IMG/VR virus record: IMGVR_UViG_3300043444_000048
Span: 1-59,733 of that record
Origin: a virus
DNA: 59,733 bases
Strand: one strand, 5' to 3'
A program made the translations under genes and the position numbers. Under the pieces are notes generated by a model. The model was not told the origin of the DNA, did no database searches, and worked only from the letters and a program-made list of their open reading frames with translations. Shown here in pieces: positions 12,963-21,809 of this stretch; the stretch's first letter is position 1; each line of letters starts with the position of its first letter.

Positions 12963-13408
12963 TGACAACTATTAGTAAAGATTTTAAGGTTCGTAATGGA
13001 ATTTACGTTACTGGAGATGCTGTTATTGGCGGTACCGCAACAGTTGCTAACCCTACTCTTGCAGCCCACGCAGCAACAAAGAGTTATGTAGATACCGTTG
13101 CTATCCCTGCAATTGGTTCAACAGTTCCAGCAAACCCAATATCTGGACAGCTGTGGCTAGACACTAATGAGTCACGACTAAAAGTTTACTCTGGAACAGA
13201 GTGGATTGCTCTTGCAAATATGAACGATGCAATGCAGCTTCCTGACCACATTCACGATACTTCCATCGACGGAGATGGTAGAATTGTTACAATCTTTACC
13301 GATGGTGGAACACCATTCGGTGCAGCAGTCGCAGATGGTGGAGACCCAACTATCACTATCTGGGAAGGTACATGGACTGGTGGACTAGCCACCGACAACT
13401 TTAACTAA
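12962..13408 (+). CDS. Short fibre protein with KDFKV cap (148 aa)
   Basis: Paralog of the preceding 112-aa protein: cap 'ISKDFKVRNGIYVTGDAVIG', then 'AAHAATKSYVDT' (a classical fibre motif linking to a helix), 'LWLDTNESRLKVYSGTEWIALA' and 'DHIHDTSIDGDGRIV'. About 38 extra residues at the C-terminus ('FGAAVADGGDPTITIWEGTW') are Gly/Trp-rich and could be the distal contact. It is co-translated with the upstream gene through TAATG and precedes the 898-aa fibre. Confidence 0.7.
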   Translation: MTTISKDFKVRNGIYVTGDAVIGGTATVANPTLAAHAATKSYVDTVAIPAIGSTVPANPISGQLWLDTNESRLKVYSGTEWIALANMNDAMQLPDHIHDTSIDGDGRIVTIFTDGGTPFGAAVADGGDPTITIWEGTWTGGLATDNFN

Positions 13409-13415
13409 AAGCATT

Positions 13416-13421
13416 TATAAT
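13416..13421 (+). promoter_or_regulatory. -10 box with a conventional leader
   Basis: TATAAT lies 36 bases before the ATG at 13458. The AGGAG ribosome binding site is at 13444-13448. There is no TG extension and no clear -35. Confidence 0.4.
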
Positions 13422-13457
13422 TAATGTATTAGTTACACACAACAGGAGAAGTGTTTA

Positions 13458-16154
13458 ATGGCAACTAGAATGCAGCAAAGAAGAGGAACAGCCTCTCAAT
13501 GGACTACTGCTAACCCTATTCTGGCAGCTGGTGAAATTGGTTTTGAATCAGATACTGGCCAGTTTAAGATTGGTGATGGTACCAACTACTGGGCTGACCT
13601 ATCTTACTTCAAGAACATTGACGACCTTGGTGGAAACCTAGACGACTACGTTCCAATTAGCTTGCTCGCTCAGCCAGAAGGTGTTGCCACACTAGATGTA
13701 AATGGTCAGGTACCATCAGATCAGCTTGGAAACGCTGTTACAAGCCTTTCTGGCTACGCTACCGAAACATATGTCAATGATGCAATTGCTGGCGTTGTAG
13801 ACGGTGCTCCTGCCCTCCTAGACACGCTTAACGAAATTGCCACGGCTATTGCTGATGATGAGAACTATGCGGTATCAACAGTAAACTACATTAACCAGCA
13901 AGTAGACGATCTTGAGGTTGCTATTGGTAACGCAATCACTACAGCAGAAACCACAACAAATACCGCAATTGACACATTTGAGCAGAACGTTATTGTTCCT
14001 ATCCAGTCAGATGTAACTACACTACAGTCTAACGTACTAAATCTTGATGGGTCTAAGCAAGACAAGATTGATGGAGTTTCCGACGTTGAGATTGGCTACC
14101 TTGCCAACGTAACATCAGATATCCAAACACAGATTAACGCAAAGGCAGATGGTTCTCACACCCACACTGTAGGAGAAATAACTGGAATCACCGTTTCTGC
14201 TGAAGAAATTAACTCTTTGGTAGGTATCACAGATGATGTCCAAGTTCTTTTGGATGGAAAGGCTGGAGTAATCCACACCCATAGCCTATCTGATATTACA
14301 GATGTAACCGCTACCGTAGCCGAAGTAAACGTTTTGGATGGAATTACAGCCACCACAGCTGAGCTCAACATTCTAACTGGAGCTACTGTAACTGCTCTAG
14401 AGCTAGACACCTTGTCTGGTGCAACATCAAATATTCAAAACCAGCTAGATGATAAAGCTGCTGCAACTCACGTCCACTCTTTGGTAGACGTTACAGACGT
14501 TACTGCAACCACTACAGAAGTAAATTATCTATCTGGAGTGACTTCAGGTCTTCAGTCTCAGCTAGACGACAAGGCAGCAGCTTCACACTCGCATGCAGTA
14601 TCAGACCTTACTGGCGTAACTGTAGATGCTACAGCTATTAACTCGCTATCTGGAGTCCAGGGTAATGTTCAAAGCCAGCTAGATGGAAAGGCTGATGACC
14701 CTCATACACACTTCCTGCAGAATATTACAGATGTGTCTGCAACAGCGTCGGAGGTTAACTACTTGTCTGGAGTAACTTCTGGAATTCAAGGACAGCTAGA
14801 TGCTATTTCTGGAGACGTTTCAGACATCTCTGACGCACTTGTAACGAAGCAAGATAAGGTTGCTGGAATTACCGATACTGAAATTGGCTATCTAGATGGA
14901 GTAACATCTCTCATTCAGCAACAGCTAGATGGCAAGTCTGCAATTGGACACACTCACGGCATTTCAGATGTTTCTGGAGTAACTGCCACTACAACAGAAA
15001 TTAATCACCTTGTTGGTGTATCTAGTGCTATCCAAGACCAACTAGATGATAAGGCTGCAGCAACACACACTCACCCACAATCAGACATTACGGATCTAGT
15101 AGCTGACCTCGCATCTAAGGCAGATTTGGCAGGTGCAACATTCAGCGGTAGCGTAGAAGTTCCAAGCATGACAGTAACTGGTAACCTAGTTGTTCAAGGA
15201 ACCACTACTACAGTAGACACCACAAACTACTCTATTCGTGACAACATGCTATACATGAACCAAGCAGGAGTATTTGCAATTTCTGACGCTATTGGCAATG
15301 GAGCTACAGTTACGTATACTGCACAAGATCATGACTTCCAGGCTGGAGACTATATTGTTGTTACTGGTGTAAATCCATCTGGTTACAATATTGCTGGAAC
15401 AGACTTGCTGACAATAGACTCAGTTACCAATAATACCTTTACTGTAACAAAGTCAGATACTGGAACATATGTTTCTGGAGGTAGTGCCAGAGGAAAGTCT
15501 GCAGCTAACCCAGACCTAGGGTTTGCAGCTGGTAGAACAACCGCAGAGGGGTATGCTCACGCTGGACTGTTCCGTGATGCCTCAGATGCAACATTTAAGT
15601 TTTTTGATGGCTACACACCAGAGCCAGACGAGTCTCTATATATTGATACTGCCCACGCTAGCTTTGCCTTGGCACCAATCGAAGTTGCAGCAGTAACTAC
15701 TGGCGACCTAGACGTATCTGGAGCTGTGTCTGGTATATCTACATCTGATCTGGATGATGTAACGCTGTCTTTTGCATCAGATAAGGATGTTCTTGTCCAT
15801 GACGGTTCTGGCTGGGTAAACAAGTATGTTAACGCAATCCCAACAAAGATTAGTCAAGGATCTGTGGTTAGCAATAACTATGAGCTGGTAGCAGCTGATG
15901 CTGGAAAGATTGTTGAGATCTCAAATGCTAACGCAACTACAGTAACCATTCCAAGTGATGAAACATTCGCAGTAGGATCTATGATTGTTGTGTCTCAGAC
16001 AGGTGCTGGGCAAGTAACAGTTGTAGTCGAAGATTCTGGAATACAGACACTAAACTCTACCCCTGGCAGCAAACTGAGAGCACAATGGTCAGTTGCAACA
16101 TTGCTGAAGCGTTCAGCTAACACATGGCTAGTATACGGAGATTTGGTGGCTTAA
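13458..16154 (+). CDS. Long tail fibre with Mtd-like N-terminus and GHTH repeats (898 aa)
   Basis: Residues 1-50 ('RMQQRRGTASQWTTANPILA', 'GEIGFESDTGQFKIGDG') match the N-terminal attachment domain found in Mtd-type and other fibres. 'VDGAPALLDTLNEIATAI' follows. Roughly eight to nine repeats of about 40 residues then cover about 220-565, each with 'HTH..SDITDVTAT..EVNYLSGVTS.IQ.QLDDKAA'. Then come 'VTGNLVVQGTTTTVDTTNY' (a T4-like fibre motif), a beta region and a C-terminal domain shared with the 319-aa fibre ('QGSVVSNNYELVAADAGKIV'). It is a trimeric long fibre and probably a main host-binding protein. Confidence 0.85.
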   Translation: MATRMQQRRGTASQWTTANPILAAGEIGFESDTGQFKIGDGTNYWADLSYFKNIDDLGGNLDDYVPISLLAQPEGVATLDVNGQVPSDQLGNAVTSLSGYATETYVNDAIAGVVDGAPALLDTLNEIATAIADDENYAVSTVNYINQQVDDLEVAIGNAITTAETTTNTAIDTFEQNVIVPIQSDVTTLQSNVLNLDGSKQDKIDGVSDVEIGYLANVTSDIQTQINAKADGSHTHTVGEITGITVSAEEINSLVGITDDVQVLLDGKAGVIHTHSLSDITDVTATVAEVNVLDGITATTAELNILTGATVTALELDTLSGATSNIQNQLDDKAAATHVHSLVDVTDVTATTTEVNYLSGVTSGLQSQLDDKAAASHSHAVSDLTGVTVDATAINSLSGVQGNVQSQLDGKADDPHTHFLQNITDVSATASEVNYLSGVTSGIQGQLDAISGDVSDISDALVTKQDKVAGITDTEIGYLDGVTSLIQQQLDGKSAIGHTHGISDVSGVTATTTEINHLVGVSSAIQDQLDDKAAATHTHPQSDITDLVADLASKADLAGATFSGSVEVPSMTVTGNLVVQGTTTTVDTTNYSIRDNMLYMNQAGVFAISDAIGNGATVTYTAQDHDFQAGDYIVVTGVNPSGYNIAGTDLLTIDSVTNNTFTVTKSDTGTYVSGGSARGKSAANPDLGFAAGRTTAEGYAHAGLFRDASDATFKFFDGYTPEPDESLYIDTAHASFALAPIEVAAVTTGDLDVSGAVSGISTSDLDDVTLSFASDKDVLVHDGSGWVNKYVNAIPTKISQGSVVSNNYELVAADAGKIVEISNANATTVTIPSDETFAVGSMIVVSQTGAGQVTVVVEDSGIQTLNSTPGSKLRAQWSVATLLKRSANTWLVYGDLVA

Positions 16155-16156
16155 TT

Positions 16157-17764
16157 ATGAGAATATTTGGATTTGGTGGTAAGTTCCTGGGTGGCAAGTT
16201 TGAAGATGATTTTAATCGTCCAAATACTACCACTGGATTGGGTGTCTCAAGCAGCGGTACAGCTTGGGAAACTGTTAGTGGAACTATTAACGTAGAAAAC
16301 GGTAAAGCTGTATCCACTCCACCATCAACTCCATCTACAGGAAGCTCATACCCTATGTCAGTTATTGAGGCACAGGATGAGAATGCTATAATTACGCTAT
16401 CTGACACTAATGAAGGATCCTCTGTTGCTCTTTGGGTTCAGTCAAGCCAAGACTGGTGGATGGTATCAGTAGACTCTACCTTTAACACCATTCCAGGTGC
16501 AGTTAACTATACATCTGGAACACCTCTAGTGTATACCTCTAGCGGACCAACGTATACAAAGGGTGCTACCACCTATACCGATGCCTTGGGAACATATACA
16601 TCAAACACTCCATATACTCAGGGTACAACAACTTATACATCTGGAACAACTGGATATACAGCTGGATCAACACTATACTCTGTTGGTGGCACCTCATATA
16701 CTTCTGGACCAGCAAACTATACTGCGTCAACAGTTTATAGCTCATACACGCCATACACTGCATCTACGGCCTATACAACTGCTGGCGGTGGGGTTTACTC
16801 ATTTGCGAACTACTCGTTTGATGATACATACTACACTCAGGGACCAACCCTTTATGGTGCAGCAACAAACTACACGATGAACCAGCCATATACTTCTAGC
16901 AGAAGCTACACATCTTCTAGAAGCTATACTTCAGGTAGCTCATTTACAAAGTCTACGGCATACACCATGAAGTTTGCACCATATGCCTGGACAGCTGGTC
17001 CATCTACCTATACAAAGTCTACCAACTATACTGCATCAGCAATTTCCTATACGGCATCCGCTGCAAACTATACTGGCGGAACTGCAAACTTTACATCTAC
17101 TACAAATTATATTAATTTTGGAACAGCATATTCTAGTCAAAATGTTTATATTTTATGGCAAAGCGGTACCTACACAGAGCCTACAACCTACACTCAAGGA
17201 CCAACCAACTACTATGCTGGTAGCTCATACGTAATTTCAGGACCAACAACGTATACGCAGAATGGACCGTTTTACACCTCTAACACTCCGTACACCACCG
17301 TAGTGCCTTACACTTCAAACACCCCATATACATCAAACACACCTTATAGCAGTGTTAATAACTATACAAGTAGCGTGGTGTATACAAGTGCTGACAACTA
17401 TACTGCAAATATTGCATACACCTCTAACCACACATATACTAAGGGTCAGGATCCAGATACATATGCCTATGCAGCATATCTTAAGATTAAAAAGTCTGTC
17501 AATAATGTTGTTACGACGGTTAGCTCTTCACTTGTATCAACCGTGTCTACCATCAAGTCTATAATTGTTCAAACATCTGGCAATCAAATTACTGCAAAAG
17601 GCTTTTCTGACGACAATTTTGTTGCCCAAATAGGAAATGATTTGGTTTATACTGCAACTGGTGCTATTGTAGTAGCAAAATATGGAATTTCTCTATCTAA
17701 TGCAGAATACGATCAAAGTGCTATAATAGGTACTGAAATTGTTATAGATAAAAACAATGCATAG
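16157..17764 (+). CDS. LamG-like adhesin interrupted by a long Tyr-Thr repeat region
   Basis: I start at ATG 16157, just after the stop of the upstream gene and behind GGTGG; an in-frame ATG at 16124 lacks a ribosome binding site. The 535-aa product begins as a concanavalin/LamG-like sandwich ('FEDDFNRPNTTTGLGVSSSG', 'WWMVSVDS', to about residue 108). At that point about 325 residues of imperfect 6-7-residue repeats of the form YT-x(4-5) (YTSSGPT, YTKGATT, YTSNTP) interrupt it. The sandwich pattern resumes at about 433 ('YAAYLKIKKSVNNVVTTV', 'IIVQTSGNQITAKGFSDDNF'). It lies among fibre genes and is most likely an adhesin. The repeat fold is unknown. Confidence 0.75.
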   Translation: MRIFGFGGKFLGGKFEDDFNRPNTTTGLGVSSSGTAWETVSGTINVENGKAVSTPPSTPSTGSSYPMSVIEAQDENAIITLSDTNEGSSVALWVQSSQDWWMVSVDSTFNTIPGAVNYTSGTPLVYTSSGPTYTKGATTYTDALGTYTSNTPYTQGTTTYTSGTTGYTAGSTLYSVGGTSYTSGPANYTASTVYSSYTPYTASTAYTTAGGGVYSFANYSFDDTYYTQGPTLYGAATNYTMNQPYTSSRSYTSSRSYTSGSSFTKSTAYTMKFAPYAWTAGPSTYTKSTNYTASAISYTASAANYTGGTANFTSTTNYINFGTAYSSQNVYILWQSGTYTEPTTYTQGPTNYYAGSSYVISGPTTYTQNGPFYTSNTPYTTVVPYTSNTPYTSNTPYSSVNNYTSSVVYTSADNYTANIAYTSNHTYTKGQDPDTYAYAAYLKIKKSVNNVVTTVSSSLVSTVSTIKSIIVQTSGNQITAKGFSDDNFVAQIGNDLVYTATGAIVVAKYGISLSNAEYDQSAIIGTEIVIDKNNA

Positions 17765-17778
17765 CAGATAGGATTAAT

Positions 17779-18468
17779 GTGAAAATAATTAGATTTTTTT
17801 CAAAAAAAATTTATGATGGTCTAGGCCAGCCGACAACGGCAAAAAAGCATCTTCCTCAATGGTATAAAGACTCAGAATCGACCTTTATAACTGATGAAGG
17901 CTCTGACCACCCTGGGCTGAAGAAGTGTATTCCATTTCTGGACTCTATGCTTTCTGGATATATGCTAGTTACTCCAGTAGATGTTTTTATATCTCATAAC
18001 GAAGACGGAACTCCAAATATTAGGTGGAACTCATCAGAATTTTTTATAGATTTTATTTCAGAGCGAACAAAGCTTCTAGGCGAAAAAATGCCAAGACCAG
18101 CAGGACATTTTCCAAATCACTTAGCATTTAGGGGTACTTGGGGATTTCGATTGCCAAGAGGTTGGAGTGTGCTAGTAACCCAGCCATTTAATAGACATGA
18201 TTTGCCATGGACGTTGACTTCTGGAATAATGGACGCTGATCAGTTTTCTACTAGCGGTAATCTTCCATTTTTCCTTAGAAAAGACTTCGTCGGCATGATT
18301 CCAGCAGGAACCCCTATTGCACAGCTAATCCCAATAAAACGTGCATCGTGGAAGGCAATCTATAATGATCAAGGAATTGCGTATCTGGATGATTTGCAGA
18401 CTGCAGCGGTAAGAAGTCCTGGGAAAAGTTATAAGAAACTGTTCTGGCAAAGAAAGGACTATACATAG
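17779..18468 (+). CDS. DUF6065-like protein, copy 1
   Basis: GTG start. A 229-aa protein with 'LPQWYKDSE', 'LKKCIPFLDSMLSGYML', 'RLPRGWSVLVTQPFNRHDLPW' and 'PFFLRKDFVGMIPAGTPIAQ'. These blocks recur in the 216-aa product of 18895-19545. I associate them from memory with the DUF6065 family of phage and bacterial proteins. The function is not known. The pattern is that of a soluble, compact alpha/beta or beta protein, without signal or membrane segment. It lies inside the fibre block, in a three-gene group with overlapping ends, and so could be an accessory of fibre assembly or modification. Confidence 0.65.
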   Translation: MKIIRFFSKKIYDGLGQPTTAKKHLPQWYKDSESTFITDEGSDHPGLKKCIPFLDSMLSGYMLVTPVDVFISHNEDGTPNIRWNSSEFFIDFISERTKLLGEKMPRPAGHFPNHLAFRGTWGFRLPRGWSVLVTQPFNRHDLPWTLTSGIMDADQFSTSGNLPFFLRKDFVGMIPAGTPIAQLIPIKRASWKAIYNDQGIAYLDDLQTAAVRSPGKSYKKLFWQRKDYT

Positions 18469-18908
18469 TGCTATTTAAAAAAAAGAAGAATCAAGAGGTC
18501 TATGGAGATTTCTTGTACGAGTACAGACCAACAGTATCTTCGTTGCTGAAGCAATATCTAGAAACTAAGATCGCAAAAGAGAGGCTCGTAAAAGAGTCGC
18601 CTAAGCGAGAGGGTGCTGTTTTTAGACCACATGAAGATATCCTGAAGTCCTTACCACTAAAGTATATTGCTGTTGTTAAAGATAACACTGTAGTTGAAAT
18701 GATTCGTGTTAATGAACAGACCGCAGATATCTTGCTTGATCCATTAGTTAGTCTCGTTGGTTTTAATCCAGAAGAGGTTGTCGTCCAGATAGGCATGATC
18801 TGTGTAGATGGAAACTTTGTTTTCCGTGCAGATATTCCAGAAGAGAACTCAGATTTTATTAACTCAGACACTACATTTGACGAGGAGATTTCTGATGAAA
18901 AAGATTAA
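18468..18908 (+). CDS. Hypothetical protein between DUF6065-like paralogs (146 aa)
   Basis: GTG start overlapping the previous stop by one base (TAGTG). The protein begins with a lysine cluster (MLFKKKKNQE), has a helical middle part and a C-terminal domain with 'LKYIAVVKDNTVVEMIRVNEQTADILL' (about 64-90), followed by an acidic tail (EENSDFINSDTTFDEEISDE). No family is recognised. Its last 14 bases overlap the next gene, and all three genes probably act together. Confidence 0.6.
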   Translation: MLFKKKKNQEVYGDFLYEYRPTVSSLLKQYLETKIAKERLVKESPKREGAVFRPHEDILKSLPLKYIAVVKDNTVVEMIRVNEQTADILLDPLVSLVGFNPEEVVVQIGMICVDGNFVFRADIPEENSDFINSDTTFDEEISDEKD

Positions 18909-19545
18909 GTTTAGATCAAAGCACCCAGAAATTGATTACGATACTCCAAAACCAGCATCAAAGATTGTCCCAGAGTGGTTTAGAAAGTTTGAAGGGGTAG
19001 TTGGTGGTCAAGAAACCATCAAGAAGTGCGTACCATTCTTAGATGCAATGACTGCTGGATACGTAATAACTTTAGCGTCAGACATATATGTTGACAAAAA
19101 CGGTATTCAGGACCTATCTAAACACAAGGTGGTCACTAATCACTTGATTGAGCAGATTGGTGAGATGAAGGTGCCATATGAGTTTATAAGAACGCCATTT
19201 AAGTGGATGAACTTTTTTTTGGCTAAGACCCCAAGAGGCTACAGTACAATGTTTGTGCATCCGCTAAATAGACCAGACTTGCCATTCTATACTCTGAGTG
19301 GTGTTGTAGATACCGATAAGTTTCCATTAGAAGTTAACTTCCCATTCTTTTTGAGAAAAGATTTTGTTGGAATTATTCCTGCAGGAACACCAATTGCTCA
19401 GGCAATTCCATTCAAGAGAGAAGACTGGTCTATGGAGCTTGACACAACGACTCCGTATCAGGAGCCAACCTTCACCCACACTATGCATAATCCTCCATTT
19501 GGATACTACAAGAGACACTTCTGGTCTAGAAAAAGATACTCATAA
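18895..19545 (+). CDS. DUF6065-like protein, copy 2
   Basis: I use ATG 18895, which has GAGGAG upstream and begins MKKIKFRSKHPEIDYDTPKP, rather than an upstream in-frame ATG at 18808. The 216-aa product repeats the copy 1 blocks: 'VPEWFRKFE', 'IKKCVPFLDAMTAGYVI', 'TPRGYSTMFVHPLNRPDLPF', 'FPFFLRKDFVGIIPAGTPIA', and the basic C-terminal 'YYKRHFWSRKRYS' (copy 1: 'SYKKLFWQRKDYT'). Conservation is strongest in the last third, so this is likely the functional core. It overlaps the preceding gene by 14 bases. Function unknown. Confidence 0.65.
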   Translation: MKKIKFRSKHPEIDYDTPKPASKIVPEWFRKFEGVVGGQETIKKCVPFLDAMTAGYVITLASDIYVDKNGIQDLSKHKVVTNHLIEQIGEMKVPYEFIRTPFKWMNFFLAKTPRGYSTMFVHPLNRPDLPFYTLSGVVDTDKFPLEVNFPFFLRKDFVGIIPAGTPIAQAIPFKREDWSMELDTTTPYQEPTFTHTMHNPPFGYYKRHFWSRKRYS

Positions 19546-19553
19546 TCAAAGTG

Positions 19554-19562
19554 TGATAAACT
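19554..19562 (+). promoter_or_regulatory. Extended -10 promoter, leaderless start
   Basis: TGA-TAAACT followed by exactly six bases and ATG at 19569. No Shine-Dalgarno precedes the gene. Confidence 0.5.
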
Positions 19563-19568
19563 AGTTAC

Positions 19569-20528
19569 ATGTCTGTCGAAAGAATCCAACTTAGAAGAGG
19601 TACTACTTCTGCATGGTCAGCAGCAAACCCCATTCTATACTTGGGCGAGTTTGGCGTAGAGAAAACAGTTTCAGACCAGGTCTTGCTAAAAATTGGTGAT
19701 GGAGAAACCTCTTGGAATTCTCTTCCATATATTACTGCAGAAATTGACCTATCTGCCTACTACACTTCATCACAGACAGATCAAAAAATTGCATCAGACA
19801 TTGGTGCAGCGTCTGCAGTAATCTTGGGTCAGCTTGCTGGAAAGTCTGACGTATCCCACAACCACGCTTTATCTAGTCTAACTGATGTAGAGGTAGACGG
19901 AGTAACTCTTGGACAATATCTTAAGTTTGATGGAACAGAGTGGGTTCCTGGCACCGTTTCTACGCCAACCACTTTTGACTACAATGATCTCGTCAATGTG
20001 CCAACATCTTTTGAGCCATCAGAGCACACTCATGCAATTTCTGAGGTAGTAAATTTACAGACTACCCTAGATGGAAAAGCTAGCTCATCACATACGCACC
20101 AGATTTCAGATACAACTGGTCTACAGTCTGCCCTAGACTCAAAAGCGTTATCGTCACACACTCATACACTTTCAAATATATCTGATATTGCAAATTTAAC
20201 AGTTAGCTCGTCTCAGGTGACTACATCAATTTCGGATGTTTCCTCAAATTATTCAACTCAGGCCTCAGATAATGGCAAGCTAATCAACTCTACTGCAAGC
20301 TCTGCTGTAACAATTACCATAAGCAACAGCATGTCTGCAGGACAAAGCCTTGCAATTTTTCAGTCTGGAGCAGGCATTGTAACCATTGCCCCTGGCTCTG
20401 GCGTAACCTTGCAGGGTGCTGGAGTATCTGGAACATCTCTAGCGATTAATGATAGGTATTCTAGTGCCACAGTCTTCTGTTTATCATCTGGCACTTACGC
20501 TGTAATTGGCAATGTTTCTGGGGTATAG
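19569..20528 (+). CDS. Tail fibre paralog with Mtd-like N-terminus (319 aa)
   Basis: A short version of the 898-aa fibre. The N-terminus 'IQLRRGTTSAWSAANPILYL' and 'LLKIGDGETSWNSLPYITA' matches its attachment domain. There are three to four 'HTH..S.....LQ..LD.KA' repeats (about 95-205, for example SSHTHQISDTTGLQSALDSK). The C-terminal domain ('DVSSNYSTQASDNGKLINST', 'GQSLAIFQSGAGIVTIAPGS') also matches. Alternative fibres with the same attachment end would compete for the same tail site, or occupy different ones. Its own leaderless-type promoter allows separate expression. Confidence 0.8.
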   Translation: MSVERIQLRRGTTSAWSAANPILYLGEFGVEKTVSDQVLLKIGDGETSWNSLPYITAEIDLSAYYTSSQTDQKIASDIGAASAVILGQLAGKSDVSHNHALSSLTDVEVDGVTLGQYLKFDGTEWVPGTVSTPTTFDYNDLVNVPTSFEPSEHTHAISEVVNLQTTLDGKASSSHTHQISDTTGLQSALDSKALSSHTHTLSNISDIANLTVSSSQVTTSISDVSSNYSTQASDNGKLINSTASSAVTITISNSMSAGQSLAIFQSGAGIVTIAPGSGVTLQGAGVSGTSLAINDRYSSATVFCLSSGTYAVIGNVSGV

Positions 20529-20530
20529 CT

Positions 20531-21799
20531 ATGATAAACGGAATGCTATTTTCTGGAGCATCATCCTCTATAGCTAAAAGGAATGGCTGGATTATTAAGT
20601 ATTCTGGCGGATCTGTTTTTGATGGCACCTTGGTGCAAATACCCTCAGATTCAGAGCATGCGTACCTGATAACAAGAAATATAGAGATCAGAAAAATCAA
20701 GCTGTCTACTGGTATTGTTGTAGACAATTACCAATACTCACCGACACTTTCATCTCTTCATGAAGCTGTTGCAGATTCTTCGTCAAACATGTATATAACT
20801 GGAAGCTCTGGCAACTCTGTTTATGTATTAAAAATAAACTCAAGCATGCAGCTAGTCTGGCAAAAAACCATATCCAATAACAACATATCATTTGGAGAGG
20901 GTGCAATTAGGGTAGATTCTAGCGGTAACGTTTATGTAACAAACTACGAAAAGACCACGGGTTCCCTTATGACTATTCTTTCTAAGTTTGATTCAAACGG
21001 AAATCCTTTATGGCATAGACAGCTTGGCAACGGGTCTTCTGACGTATCTATCCAGCCATTAGCATTAGACAGCTCAAGTAACGTGTATGTGGCTGGATAC
21101 TTTGTTTCTGGGTCAAGTGCTGCTGCTGCTGTTATGAAGTTTGATACTAATGGCAACCACCAATGGACTACTTCTCTAGACAATTCTTCAGTTTGGGATG
21201 CATTCTTGAATGAGGTGCAGGTTGATTCTTCTGGAAACGTTTACGCCCTAGGATTCTCTGACAATGGTGGAAGGCGTTCTTTTATTGTTAAGCTGAACTC
21301 TTCTGGCTCTGTGCAATGGCAAAAAACTATTGGTGCAGGTGTAGGAGAGTGGATTGGTCCAGGGTCAATGGTTATGGATGGCACTACGCTGTACTTTAAT
21401 ATGTTTGGCCCAGTGGTAGAAAGCAATAATGTTATTAGCATTGTGGCACTTAATCTATCTGGAGTAAAGCAGTTTGAAAGACAGTTTAGATATTATGGTC
21501 AAAACCTTTATAGCCAAAAAATTTCTATAATTGGTAATCATATTTATGTTCCAGGGTATAGTCCATTTGGTTTTGCATTTAAGGTTCCCAAGGATGGCTC
21601 TAAAACTGGAACGTATAATTCATTTGGTAACGTTGTAACTTATACAAACTCTGCAACCCAACTTGTAGAGCAGAACACTACATATTCAGTATCCTCTGGA
21701 GGTATAAGCGTATCTTCAACGTCAAGAACAGTTGCTACCGCATCTGGGTCAGTAGTTCAGCAACCTGGCCTAACCAGTGCTATTGTGAGAAGATTCTAG
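20531..21799 (+). CDS. Beta-propeller (SBBP-repeat) tail protein
   Basis: A 422-aa protein with about six to seven blades of the SBBP type. Each blade has 'DSSGNVYV.G' or a close form ('DSSSNMYITGSSGNSVYVLK', 'DSSGNVYVTNYEKT', 'DSSSNVYVAGYFVS', 'DSSGNVYALGFSDN') followed by 'K(F/L)(D/N)S.G...W...'. This predicts a seven-bladed propeller, usually a ligand or glycan binding platform. It starts two bases after the 319-aa fibre gene, so both are probably co-expressed, and the propeller may be a partner or tip of that fibre. No signal peptide is seen. Confidence 0.75.
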   Translation: MINGMLFSGASSSIAKRNGWIIKYSGGSVFDGTLVQIPSDSEHAYLITRNIEIRKIKLSTGIVVDNYQYSPTLSSLHEAVADSSSNMYITGSSGNSVYVLKINSSMQLVWQKTISNNNISFGEGAIRVDSSGNVYVTNYEKTTGSLMTILSKFDSNGNPLWHRQLGNGSSDVSIQPLALDSSSNVYVAGYFVSGSSAAAAVMKFDTNGNHQWTTSLDNSSVWDAFLNEVQVDSSGNVYALGFSDNGGRRSFIVKLNSSGSVQWQKTIGAGVGEWIGPGSMVMDGTTLYFNMFGPVVESNNVISIVALNLSGVKQFERQFRYYGQNLYSQKISIIGNHIYVPGYSPFGFAFKVPKDGSKTGTYNSFGNVVTYTNSATQLVEQNTTYSVSSGGISVSSTSRTVATASGSVVQQPGLTSAIVRRF

Positions 21800-21809
21800 A
21801 CTTCGTATA

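Noticed and set aside
13458-16154. Diversity-generating retroelement target because of the Mtd-like N-terminus
   Set aside because: No reverse transcriptase, template repeat or variable-repeat pair is visible in the window, and the C-terminus does not look like a C-type lectin fold.
16566-17564. Several additional open frames within the Tyr-Thr repeat region
   Set aside because: The repeated TATACA/ACATAC DNA is open in several frames. Only the frame giving YT repeats continues the flanking sandwich domain.
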